NCBI GenBank assembly: GCA_002335605.1
Contig: BEDY01000006.1
Span: 1,116,001-1,180,000, forward strand
Direction of reading: 5' to 3'
Source of the DNA: Prillingera fragicola
Taxonomy: Eukaryota; Basidiomycota; Tremellomycetes; Trichosporonales; Trichosporonaceae
Length of the DNA stretch: 64,000 nucleotides
Every line of letters starts with the position of its first letter. The stretch's first letter is position 1. Shown here one piece after another: positions 43,899-54,649 of the stretch. The notes beneath the pieces were generated by a model. It did no database searches. It worked only from the letters and a program-made list of their open reading frames with translations, and was not told the DNA's origin. The position numbers and the translations under genes are program-made.

Positions 43899-46800
43899 AT
43901 GGGACCAAAGCGGTCTGCACCGCAGACCCCCACAAGCTCAAAAAGGGCTAAAACAGTTGCGCAAACGTCAATCGCGTCATTCTTCACCTCACCGCGCAAG
44001 ATCAACGAGCGAGTCAAGCCCAGCTCGTCTGATGTGGTCGAAATTCTGGACTCGGACGATGAAATTGAGATTAAATCGCCTCCCAGAGCGACCAAAGTGT
44101 CACTGAGCCAGGAGGAGGAAGACGCCGCCCTCGCTCGCAAGCTCGCTGCTGAATGGGAGGAGGAAGACGTGCCACTGGACAATAGTAACGGTTTTCCCAA
44201 GCTGGACAAGGGGAAGGGCCGGGAGATCACTCCAGAGGTAATTGAGGTGGGCGACACCACGCCAGTCCGAACTCCGTCGCCAGTCAAGGCAATCCCAGTA
44301 GAGGTCAAGAGCCCACCAAAGCCTTTGCCCAAGTCGGTTCATCCCATGTTCGCCAAACCCAAGGCCGAGCCAGATCTGAAACGAGACGCAACACCTGCCG
44401 ATGCTGGTCCATCACGATCCAAGGGCAGCACGGGCATTACCGTCACCCGCGCCGAGGCTGTAGAGCCTATCGACTTTAATCACGACTCGCTGCTCTTTCG
44501 ACCAGAGAGAGTTGACGTTTCACGTTGTCCGGGCGGACGGCTACCGTATTCGGTGCTAGTTGGCGTATACGTGCAAGTAGCCGCGACACGCTCTCGCCTC
44601 TTGATTGTCCGAGTCTTGACAAAGTGCGTTCAGATCCCTGACTTTGCTGATTAAAGTTTCTTGCATCTCCTCTTTCACACCTCGCCCGATGATCTCACGC
44701 CCGCCCTCTATCTTCTTTCCAACCACCTTCGCCCAACCTATCTTCCATGCGAGCTGGGAATCGGGCACATGGTTCTCTCTCGAGCTATCAAAGAGGTATC
44801 TGGTTCCCAACCTCGCGATCTCAAGCGGTTGTGGGTCAAGTACGGCGACCCAGGGGATGTTGCATATGAGGCAAAGTCGAATGTTCGCACACTCGTCACT
44901 CCAGCCCCACTTGTCGCTCATGACGTGTACAAGCGGCTGCTAGGCTTGCCCAACATCCGTGGGCCGCAGAGCGGAAAGCTCAAAGGTGACATTGTGCGGC
45001 GACTTATGGTGCAGGCGCGAGGCGAAGAGGTGCGGTTCTTAGTCCGCACTCTGATTGGGAATCTGAGGATTGGGGCAGTACGGTTGACACTGTTAACGGC
45101 GCTCGCCAAGGCTGCGTTGCTGAATGCCACCCCAGCTGAGGAGTTGAAAGGCGTACTCCCTCTTCCAGATAAAGGCAAGAAGCCTGCGGACCCAATCCGG
45201 GAGTCAATGGACGCGCGCTTTGCAACTGCCATTGCTCTTGTTCGGCGCGTCTATGTTCGGCACCCAAACTACGGAGATCTCATCGAGGGCCTGAAGAGCG
45301 GCGGCCTCGATGGTCTCGAGATCCGCGTTCCTCTAAGCGTCGGCATCCCCATCTCCCCCATGCTAGGCAGCATCACCCGCTCTATCGACGAGGTATACAC
45401 GCGCCTGGGCTCCCTTCCTTTCACTGCAGAGACGAAACTCGACGGCCAGCGGCTGCAGATGCACCTTCGCGTCGATGGGCCGCAGGGCGAACCTGACGGC
45501 GGCGGGCGATGGGTACAGGCAGATGACGGGAGGAGGGTTTGGGTGCGGCTCGTCAGCCGACACTTGCTTGACATGACGGAGAAGTATCCGGACATTTGTG
45601 CGCTGGCTCTGACAATGGTGACGCGCGCTCTCCCGGCGCCGCATGCGCCGTTCCCACCTGCATCAACGCAGCCTGCTGCCGAGTTAGTACAGCTCCTCGA
45701 CGCCTCGGGCATCACATCACTCATCCTCGACGCGGAGATCGTCGCCGTTGATAAGGACACGGGCGAGCACCGAACGTTCCAGGAGCTCACCAACCGCGCC
45801 AAGAAGGACGTCAAGATCAGTGATATCAAGGTGGTTGTCGAAGTTGCTGCTTTCGATCTCATGCTGCTCAACGATGTTCCGCTCCTCGCCGCCCCGTTTG
45901 TCTTCCGGCGTCATCTTCTGCGCACGCTTCTGCAGCCCGTGCTGGACAAGACGGATCCGATGCTCGCACGCTTCTCGCATATCCAGAGCATTGACTCCAA
46001 AGACATGACTAGCCCTGCAGACTTGCGCACGTTTTTTGACAGTGTCGTGGAGCAGAAGGCGGAGGGTCTGATGGTCAAGCTGCTCGAGGGAGAGGCTGTG
46101 CCCGAGGAAGCTGAAGATGTGGGTGCTGAGGCCGAGGTGATTGATCTGGCCGAGGAGGGCGAGGAGGAGTTGGACGAAGTGGACGACGACCCCGAGGCTG
46201 AACCCACGGGACGGAGACGCAAAAAGGTCATGCCAGCAACATACGAACCGGACGTACGGTCGCAGGGCTGGCTCAAGGTCAAGAAAGATTATCTCGAGGG
46301 CCTGGGCGACTCGCTCGACCTCGTTCCCGTCGGCGCTTGGTGGGGTAACGGCCGCAAGGCCGGGTGGTGGAGTCCAATCCTGCTGGCTGCGCGTAATCCC
46401 GAATCTGGTGCACTGGAGGCTGTGTGCAAGTGTGAGTTTGGTCGCGCGTGAGTGGGGCTGATGTCAGGTATCTCTGGGTTCAGCGATGCGTTCTATAAAG
46501 CCCTGCTTGTGCGATATCCGCCCGACGGCGAGCCAGACGTGTGCAGCAAGTCTGGTCCACTAGGGTACATTGACACGGGCGGGCTGGTACCCGATGTGTG
46601 GTTCAACCCTAGCGAGGTTTGGGAGATTCGCGGTGCAGAGTAAGTCATACATCTAGGTGGTTGCTGATGGCAGTATTACGTTGTCGCCTGTCTATCCTGC
46701 TGCCGCGACGTACATCGGTGGAGAGAGGGGTTTGTCTCTGCGCTTTCCTCGGTTCATTCGGGTGCGCGACGATAAGGGGGTCGACGATGCGACGACGGCC

Positions 46801-46938
46801 GAGGAGTTTGCAGACATGTATCGACGACAAATGTCCCGGCCTGCGGCCAAGAAGGAGGTTGTCGTGGCTGGCAGGGAGTCGGATGGAGAGGACGCTGAGG
46901 AGGTGGTTGAGGAAGAACAGGAGGTCGACGAGTTGTGA
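43899..46938 (+). CDS. CDC9: DNA ligase I, ATP-dependent
   Basis: Joins Okazaki fragments and repair nicks. Four exons (43899-44623, 44657-46431, 46468-46639, 46674-46938; introns of 33, 36 and 34 nt) give 978 aa. Near the N-terminus QTSIASFF (residues 22-29) is a PCNA-interacting PIP box beside basic nuclear signals. The DNA-binding domain reads LPYSVLVGVYVQV and LGIGHMVLSRAI. The adenylation motif ETKLDGQR carries the active-site Lys502. Motifs EGLMVK and GWLKVKKDY follow, but between them is an acidic insertion of about 45 residues (EEGEEELDEVDDD) not seen in yeast or human ligase I. An acidic tail (EEVVEEEQEVDEL) ends the protein. All ligase motifs are intact. Its stop lies 63 bases from the convergent DPH7 stop. 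Confidence 0.95.
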
Positions 46939-47001
46939 TCGCATTGTACATCTTGCACCACATGCAGAGATGCCAATCTTCTTGCCACTTCGAAGCGACA
47001 G

Positions 47002-48236
47002 CTATGCGCGCCAGACGTGCATGACGTGGTCGTAGAACGAGCACGTCGCGACCACGCTCTTGTCGCCGTCATCACCGCGCGACCAGTCGGCACCGTAGCC
47101 AAGCGTACCCGGAAATGTGGTGAAAATGCGCTCCTCGCCCTCCACCTTGTTGTCGACAACGGCCTGCGGCAAGTGTACGGCTGCAAACCCGCCGTGCATG
47201 CACGCATTGAGAATATCCCCGCTCCGCTTCGGCGACGGATGCCAGCGCGTCCTCCAAATGCCTCCTGGCAGCTCAAGCTCCACCAAAGGCGTCTGCGGCG
47301 CCCGGACGTCAAACAGCCTCAGGTGCGCATCGTAAGAGCCCACGGCAAGCAGATGTGGAACATGCGGGCTGGGAGCAATGGTCGTCACGCCGCCGTCAAA
47401 ACGCTTGTTCACGAGCGTGGGCATGCCGTTCATCCGCACGTCCCAGCGCTTGAGCTTGAGGTCGTCTCCACCCGACCAGACAGTGTTGGCGTCGACACCG
47501 TCCCAAGCTGTGATCCATGGTTCGAAATCGTGGGCGCTCCACTCGGCGTCCACTTCGAGCTCGCCCGTGCTGTCGCGCATGAGGTGGGCGAGGCCGCCAT
47601 TTGAGAGCGAGGTGATGATCTCGCCAGCGCGGGCAGTGTGCTGAGTCGGCGCGTGGTCGAGAGAAAGAACAAGAATTGATTCGTCGGCGACCTGGAGGCG
47701 TTGCCTCTGGATGAATTCTGCAGAGGTGTCGGTGGGAGTGAGGTTGAAGAGAGTGAGACCGCCTTTGGCATCCGCTACGGCGATCTCGGGTGTCTCAGAG
47801 GGCTGTGGCGACCTGGCGTGAGTGTTGAGCTAGACAATCGTGGGCTTACCACTTGGCGTCCAGAATTGCAGCAGTCTCTATCCTCTGCACCTCGGTCGGC
47901 GTCGTGTCGTGCATCGAGAAGAGGTACAGTCGTCCAACGCGCGGGGCAGGAGGGGTGTACTCCTCCTCGATCGAGTCGGCATCGTTGTCGTCCTCATCCT
48001 TCAGGTGCAGCCCCTCAACCTCCTTTGTCAACTCATCCTCCTCCTTGGCCTCTTCAGGCTTGGCTTCCTCAGGCTTGAGGAGCTGGTACGTCCCGCACGT
48101 AAACCACTTCTCAAAGCCAGGCGTCGGGCAAAACTCGATCGAGTCCGCCGAGTACAGCGTGTCGACCTCGGCGAGCGACGTGGCTGGGGGTCAGTCTCTG
48201 ACTTCCATGCGAGCCGGTCAAGCACCAACCTTCCAT
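47002..48236 (-). CDS. DPH7: Diphthine methyl esterase, WD40 protein (DPH7/RRT2)
   Basis: Removes the methyl ester of methylated diphthine on elongation factor 2, an intermediate step of diphthamide synthesis in the cytosol. I propose exons 48230-48236 (only seven bases, ATGGAAG), 47850-48183 and 47002-47812 (introns of 46 and 37 nt), giving 383 aa. The N-terminal exon is the uncertain part, because the donor GTTGGT is not the usual GTRNGT. Family features are clear: TLYSADSIEFCP, WTAWD-like TVWSGGDDLKLKRWDVR, SPHVPHLLAVGSYDAHLRLFDVR, PGGIWRTRWHP and LNACMHGGFAAVHL, then a final HVWRA. An acidic insertion of about 35 residues (EEAKEEDEL) sits in the first blade. The gene is convergent with CDC9. 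Confidence 0.85.
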
Positions 48237-49729
48237 CGTACTTTCGCTTGCTGGAAATGAAGTTGGGAAGGCCAGATGTTAGCAGCCAGAAAGTCGATTT
48301 CAGACGTGCTTGACAACCTCCACTTTCCGTGCCTGAAAGTGACCACTGGCTAAGGCCGTGAGGACAGCCATGAACTCGCCCTCTGCGCGCATCACGGCCG
48401 GCGTAGCTGCCGACTCTGAGCGGCAGGACTGGTGCGTCTCTTGGGTAACGCAAACTCTTACAAGATCCCCACCTTCTCCAGATACTGGGGCTTTTCTCGA
48501 TACAAGGCGTGGGACTTCGGACCAAGCCACCTCATTAGTTGACTACTGTGAACACGATGTGTTTTGCCGAACGCGACAGGTCCGGCCCGTAACTGCAGCA
48601 GTGATTGTCCCACAGCACACATTTTAGAAGACTTTGAACTCACCGCTGCAGGCGGGGTCATTCACACTACGAGACTGGCCTGTTTTGCGGGGTGTGGTCC
48701 GCTTGCTTCGCGAAACACACTGCTATGAATCTCACATCGATAATTCTGTCAACTGCCCGAATTGACGCCTCCCAAAACACACTACCTGCTGACCTGTTTT
48801 GCGTGGTGTTGCTTTATGTGTTTTGCAAAACGCACCACTATGAATCTCGCATCGATAATTCTGCCAACTCCTCAGTTGACGCGCTAATGCAGGATTTCTA
48901 ATGCAGAACAGCTTCAATTACAAAAGCTTTTGTTAGTATCGACTCTGACTTGTGGGCATACCGTTCTAGAGAAGTGCACAACATCGCTTGACAACACTAC
49001 GCAACCTCTCAGCCACTAGTAGTGTTGCTAGCCATGTTGTGGAACACGTCAATGCCAATCCTGGACTGTCATAACTGTAAGCATTCAAGCATCTTCAGCC
49101 CTTGGTGCCGCAGACGGTCCCCACAAGACGAGACAGCACGAGTACTATGCGGCCAGCAGCAACTACTATCCAGCTGCGCGTGTCGCGATGCACACGACCA
49201 TCGTCAAGTGACGACTCTGTGCATGCTGTGCATTTCTCAAGCCAACATGCCACCAGTGAGTAGTCCGGTGGAACCTCTCAGAAATTGCCCTTCAGCGCTA
49301 TACCTGTTGTTCAAAACGCACGCACCGACCTGCGAAGTAAACGCGCCAAACTGGTCGTGTGGCTTTCCTGGCTAGCCTGGCATAGATAACCACGTTCTCG
49401 CGTGAGGCCCTGGCCTCCAACCAGTCGCGCCGCTTCTAGCACTCTAGCACGGACTGTACGTCAACAAACTGAGAATCCCAGCCGACCATGATTTCAAGGC
49501 TGAACCTGCGCTTCCATCATCAATTTGTCACGCATGGTCCCCAGCAACGCCGGCTCCGCATGTCCCCAACATGTTCATCTCGGCACAAAAAACAAACAAA
49601 TGACAATGACGAGTCCTGTTGAACCTCGCTTCTCCCACATGTGCCGCCCGGGTGACGGGTCGGCGTGTACAACGCCCCTCTTTTGGCTCAACTACACAAA
49701 TGCACACTATGCACACCTGCCGCCAGTGG
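48237..49729. other. Intergenic region with a duplicated segment
   Basis: About 1.5 kb without a supported gene, upstream of DPH7 and downstream of the IVY1-like gene. It contains a degenerate 93-bp direct duplication, described separately. Open frames such as 49022-49375 have no domain or matching codon use. Confidence 0.5.
48678..48883. repeat. Degenerate 93-bp direct duplication
   Basis: Copy 1 spans 48678-48770 and copy 2 spans 48791-48883. Both start CCTGTTTTGCG, share the central CACTATGAATCTCRCATCGA block (written as variants in each copy) followed by TAATTCTG, and end TTGACGC. The left third has diverged most. Sequence resembling the TGTTTTGC start also occurs at about 48560. No coding capacity is evident, so this may be a relic of a repeat element. 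Confidence 0.75.
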
Positions 49730-51094
49730 CTAGGCAGTAATCTCTGTCGGCGGCGCATCGAGCGTCCCGGCCGACTCGCCGTTGACACTGCCCTGCGGTG
49801 AGTGATTGACCGTCGGCTGGTCGCTGTCGTCGTCGGCCGCGTCAGGAGGCTCGGCATCGTCCTGTGTCGTAGGTTTTCCGCTCTTGCTCTCGTCTCCCTT
49901 TACCGATTCTGGTGCTGGCTCACTGATCCTGCTCGCATCGTCACTGGCCACACCGCTGCCGTTCTTGCCCTTGACTGGCGACGCCATGTCCCGCTCGTCA
50001 ATGACGCTCAGCTCGCGGCGCGCCTTGCCGGCCACCTCGTCCCAGCCGCGCTCGCCTACGGCGTCTATAGTGGACGTCTGCGCTGCGGCAGCTGCGGTCG
50101 TGAGCCCAGGAAAGGCCATTTTCGACGGTGACGCATTGCGCGGTGCTGTGTTGTGCGAGATGCGCGTGAGGTTTGGGTTAGGCGATGTAGGCGACGAGTC
50201 AAGGTGCAGTCTGGCATCAGCAACGTGTCAGGAGTGTTGACTTACGGTGACAGAACGGAAAAGATCTGGCCTTCCTCCTTTGGCGGGCCATACGTCTCAA
50301 ACGGGTCGGGAATACTCATGACGAGCGGCTCGAGAACGGGGTCGCTGGCTTTGCCTGCGATCTTGTCGTAGAAATCGAGCTGGCTGCGGATGACGAAAGC
50401 CACCTTGCCGAGCACGTCGTCCCACGTCTCTTCCTCGGCGTCCAGGACCTCTTCGTGGTACGACAGCTTGATGGCGTCGAGCTCGTCCACCTGACGCTGC
50501 AGATCGGCCAGAGCGGTACGGAACTGGGTCAAGTCGCGCTTGCGTCTGCGACCAATCTTCATGTTCTCTGCCTCTGTCCGCCGAATCTTGTCACTCTGGG
50601 CGTGCAGCGCCTTTTCATACGACACAAGTCGGTCCGCCGTGAGCATCTTGTAGTTGTCGAGCGCCTCGAGAAGCGGAATCTCAAACTGGCGATAGACCGT
50701 GTCGGCGAGGAGCTGCTCGTGGTTTGATATCAGAAACTGCAAACCCGCGCCTCCCGCTAGCGCCGAGTTGGCTCCCCGGCACCCCTTGACCCGCGAGCAG
50801 GCTTCCATGGCTGACGCAAAGGCTGCGGTGGCCGTGGACATTGCGAGAAGGGCGTTGCGGTAGGCCTTGGCCGCGGCCATGAGCTGCTACGTCAGCGAGG
50901 GACAGATGCGTGTGAGAACACGGCCGACGCACCTCTTCAAAGCATGCTATGGACACTCGTAGGTCTTTGCGCGAGATGAGCGTGTGTGATTCGGTGAGGT
51001 TGACTTTTGAGCCGGTCGTAGTGGTAGAGAACTGGGCGTGGGTTAGTTGTGCATCTAGGTGTGGGCTGGCTGTGACTGGTGGTGGTGGCCACAT
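49730..51094 (-). CDS. IVY1: IVY1-like I-BAR domain protein
   Basis: Predicted membrane-curvature-binding protein related to yeast Ivy1, which acts with Ypt7 and TORC1 at the vacuole. Three exons (50933-51094, 50246-50883, 49730-50210; introns 49 and 34 nt) give 426 aa. The helical domain runs from about residue 30 (LISRKDLRVSIACFEE) through AAAKAYRNALLAMSTATAAFASAMEAC, GLQFLISNHEQLLADTVYRQFEIPLLEALDNYK and KIRRTEAENMK to LDFYDKIAG, listed here in short pieces of one long coiled helix set. A disordered Ser/Pro/Asp-rich tail follows. The 5' end is unresolved: I used the ATG at 51094, but an ATG at 51302 followed by a strong GTGAGT donor could be a separate first exon. IVY1 identity is from recalled family resemblance. 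Confidence 0.75.
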
Positions 51095-51570
51095 TGTTGT
51101 GGAGTGTGGAGAGTGTAGAGTAGTGACGTGCGTGGATAGCATTTGGCACACGAGAAAGACATGGTGTCTCACCACTGACGACCAGTGGTGTCACGCCAAG
51201 ATGATAGCCGATGGCATGCTAGACTGTGCGCGACACGACGGTGGGCCAGTGGCTGGTTGTTGACGAGTGCTACTCACGGTGGGTGACGGTGGCCTGTGCC
51301 ATGTTTGTATGCTTGCGTTTGACTGCATAGAGTCGTGTCTGATCCTGTCTGGACGGTCTGGCATTGAGAAGAAGGGCAGAGTAGGCAGCAGTCAAAGATG
51401 TAGCAGTTGTTGACCGACTTGACCCATTGATGGTCAGTAGTACTCCTTACGGCAACTGACGCGCGCCGATGGGTGGGTGGCGTGTCCATTTACACGTGGC
51501 ATTGTATGTGGAATTGATAAGCGTCGCCCAATTTGCCTCCGCTCGCCCTCCCCTCGCACCGCTGCAGCCG

Positions 51571-51578
51571 TATAAAAT
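51571..51578 (+). promoter_or_regulatory. TATA box before the small ORF at 51619
   Basis: TATAAAAT lies 48 bases upstream of the ATG at 51619, with an A/C-rich leader in between. It supports transcription of the small ORF. Confidence 0.45.
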
Positions 51579-51618
51579 AATCGCGAGCAACACAGTGACT
51601 CCCTTGAACAAAAAATCC

Positions 51619-51843
51619 ATGGAGACACTAAAGTTCGAGCCCCGTCCTACTCTCGATGGGGGGGTTCGCGTTCCCGTCTTCTATATCGACCGAGGGGGAG
51701 CTTCGCAGCTCTCCGTGTCCGTCCCGGTGATACCCAAACCGAGCGCGCTCCCACTTTTTCACCGACGCTCATCCAACCTGCCCCGAGGCGCCCGCCGCAA
51801 GGCTGAGGCGCGAAGACTGGTGGGGAGTCGACGTGGGGGGTGA
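51619..51843 (+). CDS. Small orphan protein (74 aa)
   Basis: The frame METLKFEPRPTLDGG starts at an ATG in the context ATCCATGG, 48 bases downstream of a TATA box. The frame is open further upstream, but that part overlaps the TATA box and cannot be coding in a TATA-started transcript. The middle is hydrophobic and beta-like (VRVPVFYIDRGG, LSVSVPVIPKP), and the end is strongly basic (RRKAEARRLVGSRRGG). No signal peptide or known domain is present. I do not recognise it. It is one of three TATA-led small genes between 51.5 and 54.7 kb. Without homologues the call is tentative. Confidence 0.4.
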   Translation: METLKFEPRPTLDGGVRVPVFYIDRGGASQLSVSVPVIPKPSALPLFHRRSSNLPRGARRKAEARRLVGSRRGG

Positions 51844-52053
51844 CTGGCGGACCGACATTTCTATTGTACTGCTCTACTCTTTTTAATGTGTTTATGGATG
51901 TTTGCGGAAACTGCTTTGGGCATGCTGCGTGGACTGAGCTGGTGAGTCTCTAGACTTTGGGCTGGAAAAACAAACAGCATGTTACATTCGCTCGCACTGC
52001 ACTCGCACTCGAGCTCTCTATGTCTATAATTTCAAGCGGCCGGTCTAGATCGC

Positions 52054-52988
52054 CTACAGCTTGCCAAGCAAGCCGGAGCGGGGCCATCTCCCCTGCTGGG
52101 TGAAGGCAGGCTGGTGGAGGTTTGCCATCTCAGCATCAACCTCCTTCTGTCGTTCGTCCTCTCCAGGAAACCACTCGGGGATGCGCACAGCCAGTACACC
52201 GATGAGAGCGAATACCTCCATGGTTCCCTGTAGGACAAAGAAGGCCGCAAGCGAGCGGACCTTGTCCTTGGGATCGGTGCTAAAGATCTGGACGACGCGG
52301 TAGACGGCCGTGACGAGACAACAGACTGTGACGGCTGCCAGGAGGGCGCTGCCTCCGCGACCGAGGTTGAAGCTAAAGTGGGTCGAGACGATGGCAAAGA
52401 GTGTGATGACGACGACGAGGAGGGAGAGGAGGTATGACGCCTTGCGCAGGGTCTTGATCGTCGACAACGGGGTAGACGAGCCAATCTTGGTCGAACCGAT
52501 GATCGCCGTGACGATGGATGCGATGAGCACAAGCTGGGCAATCCTAGCTAGACGCGTGACCCAGCCGGGCTGCTGGGCTTTGGGAATAGCCGACAGGACG
52601 TGGCGCTTCCACATGTCGATAATGGGCGAGATGATGAGGAGGAAACCGACCGACACGAGGACGAGCTCGGCAATCAGCTCTGGCTCGCCGTACGTGTGCT
52701 TGGCCATGATGGCACGCAGGATGTAGGTGCCGATACGAGCCAAGACGAAGATGGTCGGGCGCAGGAGGAGCCAGGTGCGGCTGCGCGGGTCGACCCAGCG
52801 CCAGATTGTCACGCCGAGGAACACAATGTACTGCTTGGTTAGCCACGAGTGTAAAGGGGGATACTCACAATGGCAGCAAAAAGGGCACTGGGGGCGAGGT
52901 CGTGCGCCTGGGGGTAGCCGCCAGTAAAGTTGAGGCCGTTGAGGTACTCGAGCGTGCTGGCGTCGGCGCTGCCGGAGGAGATGGCCAT
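52054..52988 (-). CDS. Seven-helix membrane protein (RTA1-like or DUF7702-like)
   Basis: Exons 52869-52988 and 52054-52830 (38-nt intron) give 298 aa; splicing joins ALFAAI to YIVFLGVTIW. A short extracellular-type N-terminus (about 32 residues, no signal peptide) with one potential N-glycosylation site (NFT) is followed by seven hydrophobic segments, near residues 33-52, 60-82, 92-115, 128-150, 165-188, 195-217 and 226-250. The C-terminus is hydrophilic and cytosolic if topology is Nout. The layout matches fungal seven-helix families such as RTA1-like lipid-linked exporters and DUF7702 proteins. I cannot choose between them and see no diagnostic motif for heterotrimeric G-protein receptors. 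Function unknown. Confidence 0.8.
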
Positions 52989-53135
52989 GACGGTTGCGAG
53001 GTGGTGGTTGGTTATGGAGGCTAAAAGCTGAGATCAAAGCTGTTGCAGAGTATGCAAGCTGTTGCTGTTTTGCGAGGGTGGATGCTCTTGTCATTCATAC
53101 CCACATTGCATGCATATATACTCGTTTCCGTCCCA

Positions 53136-53441
53136 ATGGACCAGGCAGTCAAAAAGTCTGTGGTCGTTGTTGATCTCGGCACCGTCGCTTCCACTATCCG
53201 TTTCACCACCACCCAAGATGGACCTGCATGGGACTTGCACGGGTTCCTGCGGTTCCTAGCGCTTCCGCACAGACTGCTAGTCAAGCTGTGCCGGTTTATT
53301 AACAGAAGTCCGAGAATCATGGGCGCGTGGACGCCGTGGCAGCGTGCACTGCACGGTTTGCAAGTTCATTTGCGGCAGTGGCGGTGGACTTTGAATGCTA
53401 ATTTGGGCAGACGGCGGCCGCGACATGGGAAGCGGAGATAG
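53136..53441 (+). CDS. Small orphan protein (101 aa)
   Basis: An open frame from the ATG at 53136 follows an ATATATA stretch at about 53112-53118 and a short pyrimidine leader. It reads MDQAVKKSVVVVDLGTVAS at the start and ends in a very basic Arg-rich tail (GRRRPRHGKRR). It is divergent from the seven-helix membrane protein gene, with 147 bases between starts, so the TATA stretch could serve either. No domain, signal peptide or repeat is visible. I do not recognise it, and an artefactual frame in GC-rich sequence cannot be excluded. Confidence 0.35.
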   Translation: MDQAVKKSVVVVDLGTVASTIRFTTTQDGPAWDLHGFLRFLALPHRLLVKLCRFINRSPRIMGAWTPWQRALHGLQVHLRQWRWTLNANLGRRRPRHGKRR

Positions 53442-54115
53442 GCCCCTCGCTTCCAGCGTTAGGCTTGCCTAACATCTCGCGACTAGCAGATGGTGGAGGA
53501 CGATCATCTAGGCACCCTCATCAGATCTGGGCCTTCGACCTTTCAGGCTGACGAAAGTTCATGGCGGTGTGGACTGCGCTCGCGACTTGGAGAACATGGG
53601 ATATGGCCTCGAATCCGGGGCATGGCGCTCAGTGTAGGAACGGATGGTTGATTATATCGGACAGCGCCGTTCGGTGCTTTCGCACGAAGTGACTCGTATC
53701 AGTGGAAAGCCAAGCACTGCCCATCACCTTGGGACGCGAAGCTCGGCGCAGTCGAGTTGTGGGAACGAGCTCGATCTTGAGGCAATGCCTTGCATCCCTG
53801 GAGATGCTCAGCAATAGGTCAGGCCGATCAGACCATTGACATCTGTTTGCCTTCAGGGGGATTTGGATTCTTGGACCATATGACGACAAGGCATACAGAC
53901 GACAAGGTATCTACATGCTCCCAGTATATATCGCTTATGCAGATACCAGAGACCAGCCGCAGCTACTTCAGAGGCGTCGCGCACTGCTAGTGGAAAAGGT
54001 CTGCACTAGAATGCGACATGATCACTTCTGCATTTCTTAATAATTCTTAAATTATTTTCTTAATTATTTTCAAACCGCGTTCCTTGCACCTGCGCTCATT
54101 TCTCGCTCCAAGAGC
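53442..54115. other. Intergenic region with an AT-rich tract
   Basis: Nothing coding is supported. Positions 54036-54071 are an unusual AT-only run with repeated CTTAAT/ATTATT units, immediately downstream of the duplicated small protein gene. It may act in transcription termination or as an easily unwound element. Confidence 0.5.
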
Positions 54116-54582
54116 CTATTTACGCACGCCCGCTGCCCTCACAGTGCCGTGTTCTTCTGCCATCAGCCCCTCGTTGAGCGGCGCGATATGTGTGCTCTCA
54201 ATGAGTCCCGGGCGGGCCTCACACGAGTCGCGCCTTGCCTTGCTGGGCTTGGCCTTGGCAGCCTCCCCAGCCATGTGTTCCTCGGACATGAGGCCTTCGT
54301 TGAGGGGAGCAATGTGTGTGCTCGCAATGAGCCCCGGGCGGGCCTCGCACGAGTCGCGGCGGGGTCCACCCATGGGGCGGACGTGCGCTGGGTCGATGCC
54401 GCCCGGCGGGGAGGAGGCGAGGTCGTCGTGGAAGACGTCCGGCTGGCGAGTCAGTGGGTGTGAGTGGGGTGGGTGAGTGTGGAACGTGTGAACAAGAAAC
54501 GTACGTGAGCAGTGTTGGTGCTGCTAGAGTTAGCGACTGTCCTGGCCGGCTGGCCCTCGACCTACTTGCGCGTGGAGGGCAT
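54116..54582 (-). CDS. Small protein with a conserved 29-residue internal duplication
   Basis: Three exons (54566-54582, 54505-54523, 54116-54442; introns of 42 and 62 nt) give 120 aa. The first two exons are tiny (17 and 19 bases) and together encode MPSTRNSTNTAH. The body contains two copies of a 29-residue unit that starts RRDSCEARPGLI, continues STHIAPLNEGLM and ends EEH. The copies differ at two residues only, while at least ten codons differ synonymously. This pattern indicates selection on this reading frame and confirms that it is coding. No signal peptide, membrane segment or known domain is present, and each unit has one Cys. A TATAAAA box lies about 70 bases upstream of the ATG. 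Function is unknown. Confidence 0.75.
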
Positions 54583-54649
54583 GTTAGTCTTGATGCGATG
54601 GAGTAAGTGGAGATAGTGGTGCTGTTTCCCATGAACACGACTGAGTGGG

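Noticed and set aside
53600..53640. tRNA-like B-box sequence (CGGATTCGAGGCC on the minus strand)
   Set aside because: I could not build an acceptor stem, an anticodon loop or an A box at the required distance.
54219..54638. Alternative minus-strand frame of 139 codons over the duplicated small protein
   Set aside because: In this frame the two repeat units would differ at many residues. The other frame shows synonymous-only divergence, so it is the coding one. The upstream ATGs are probably short leader ORFs.
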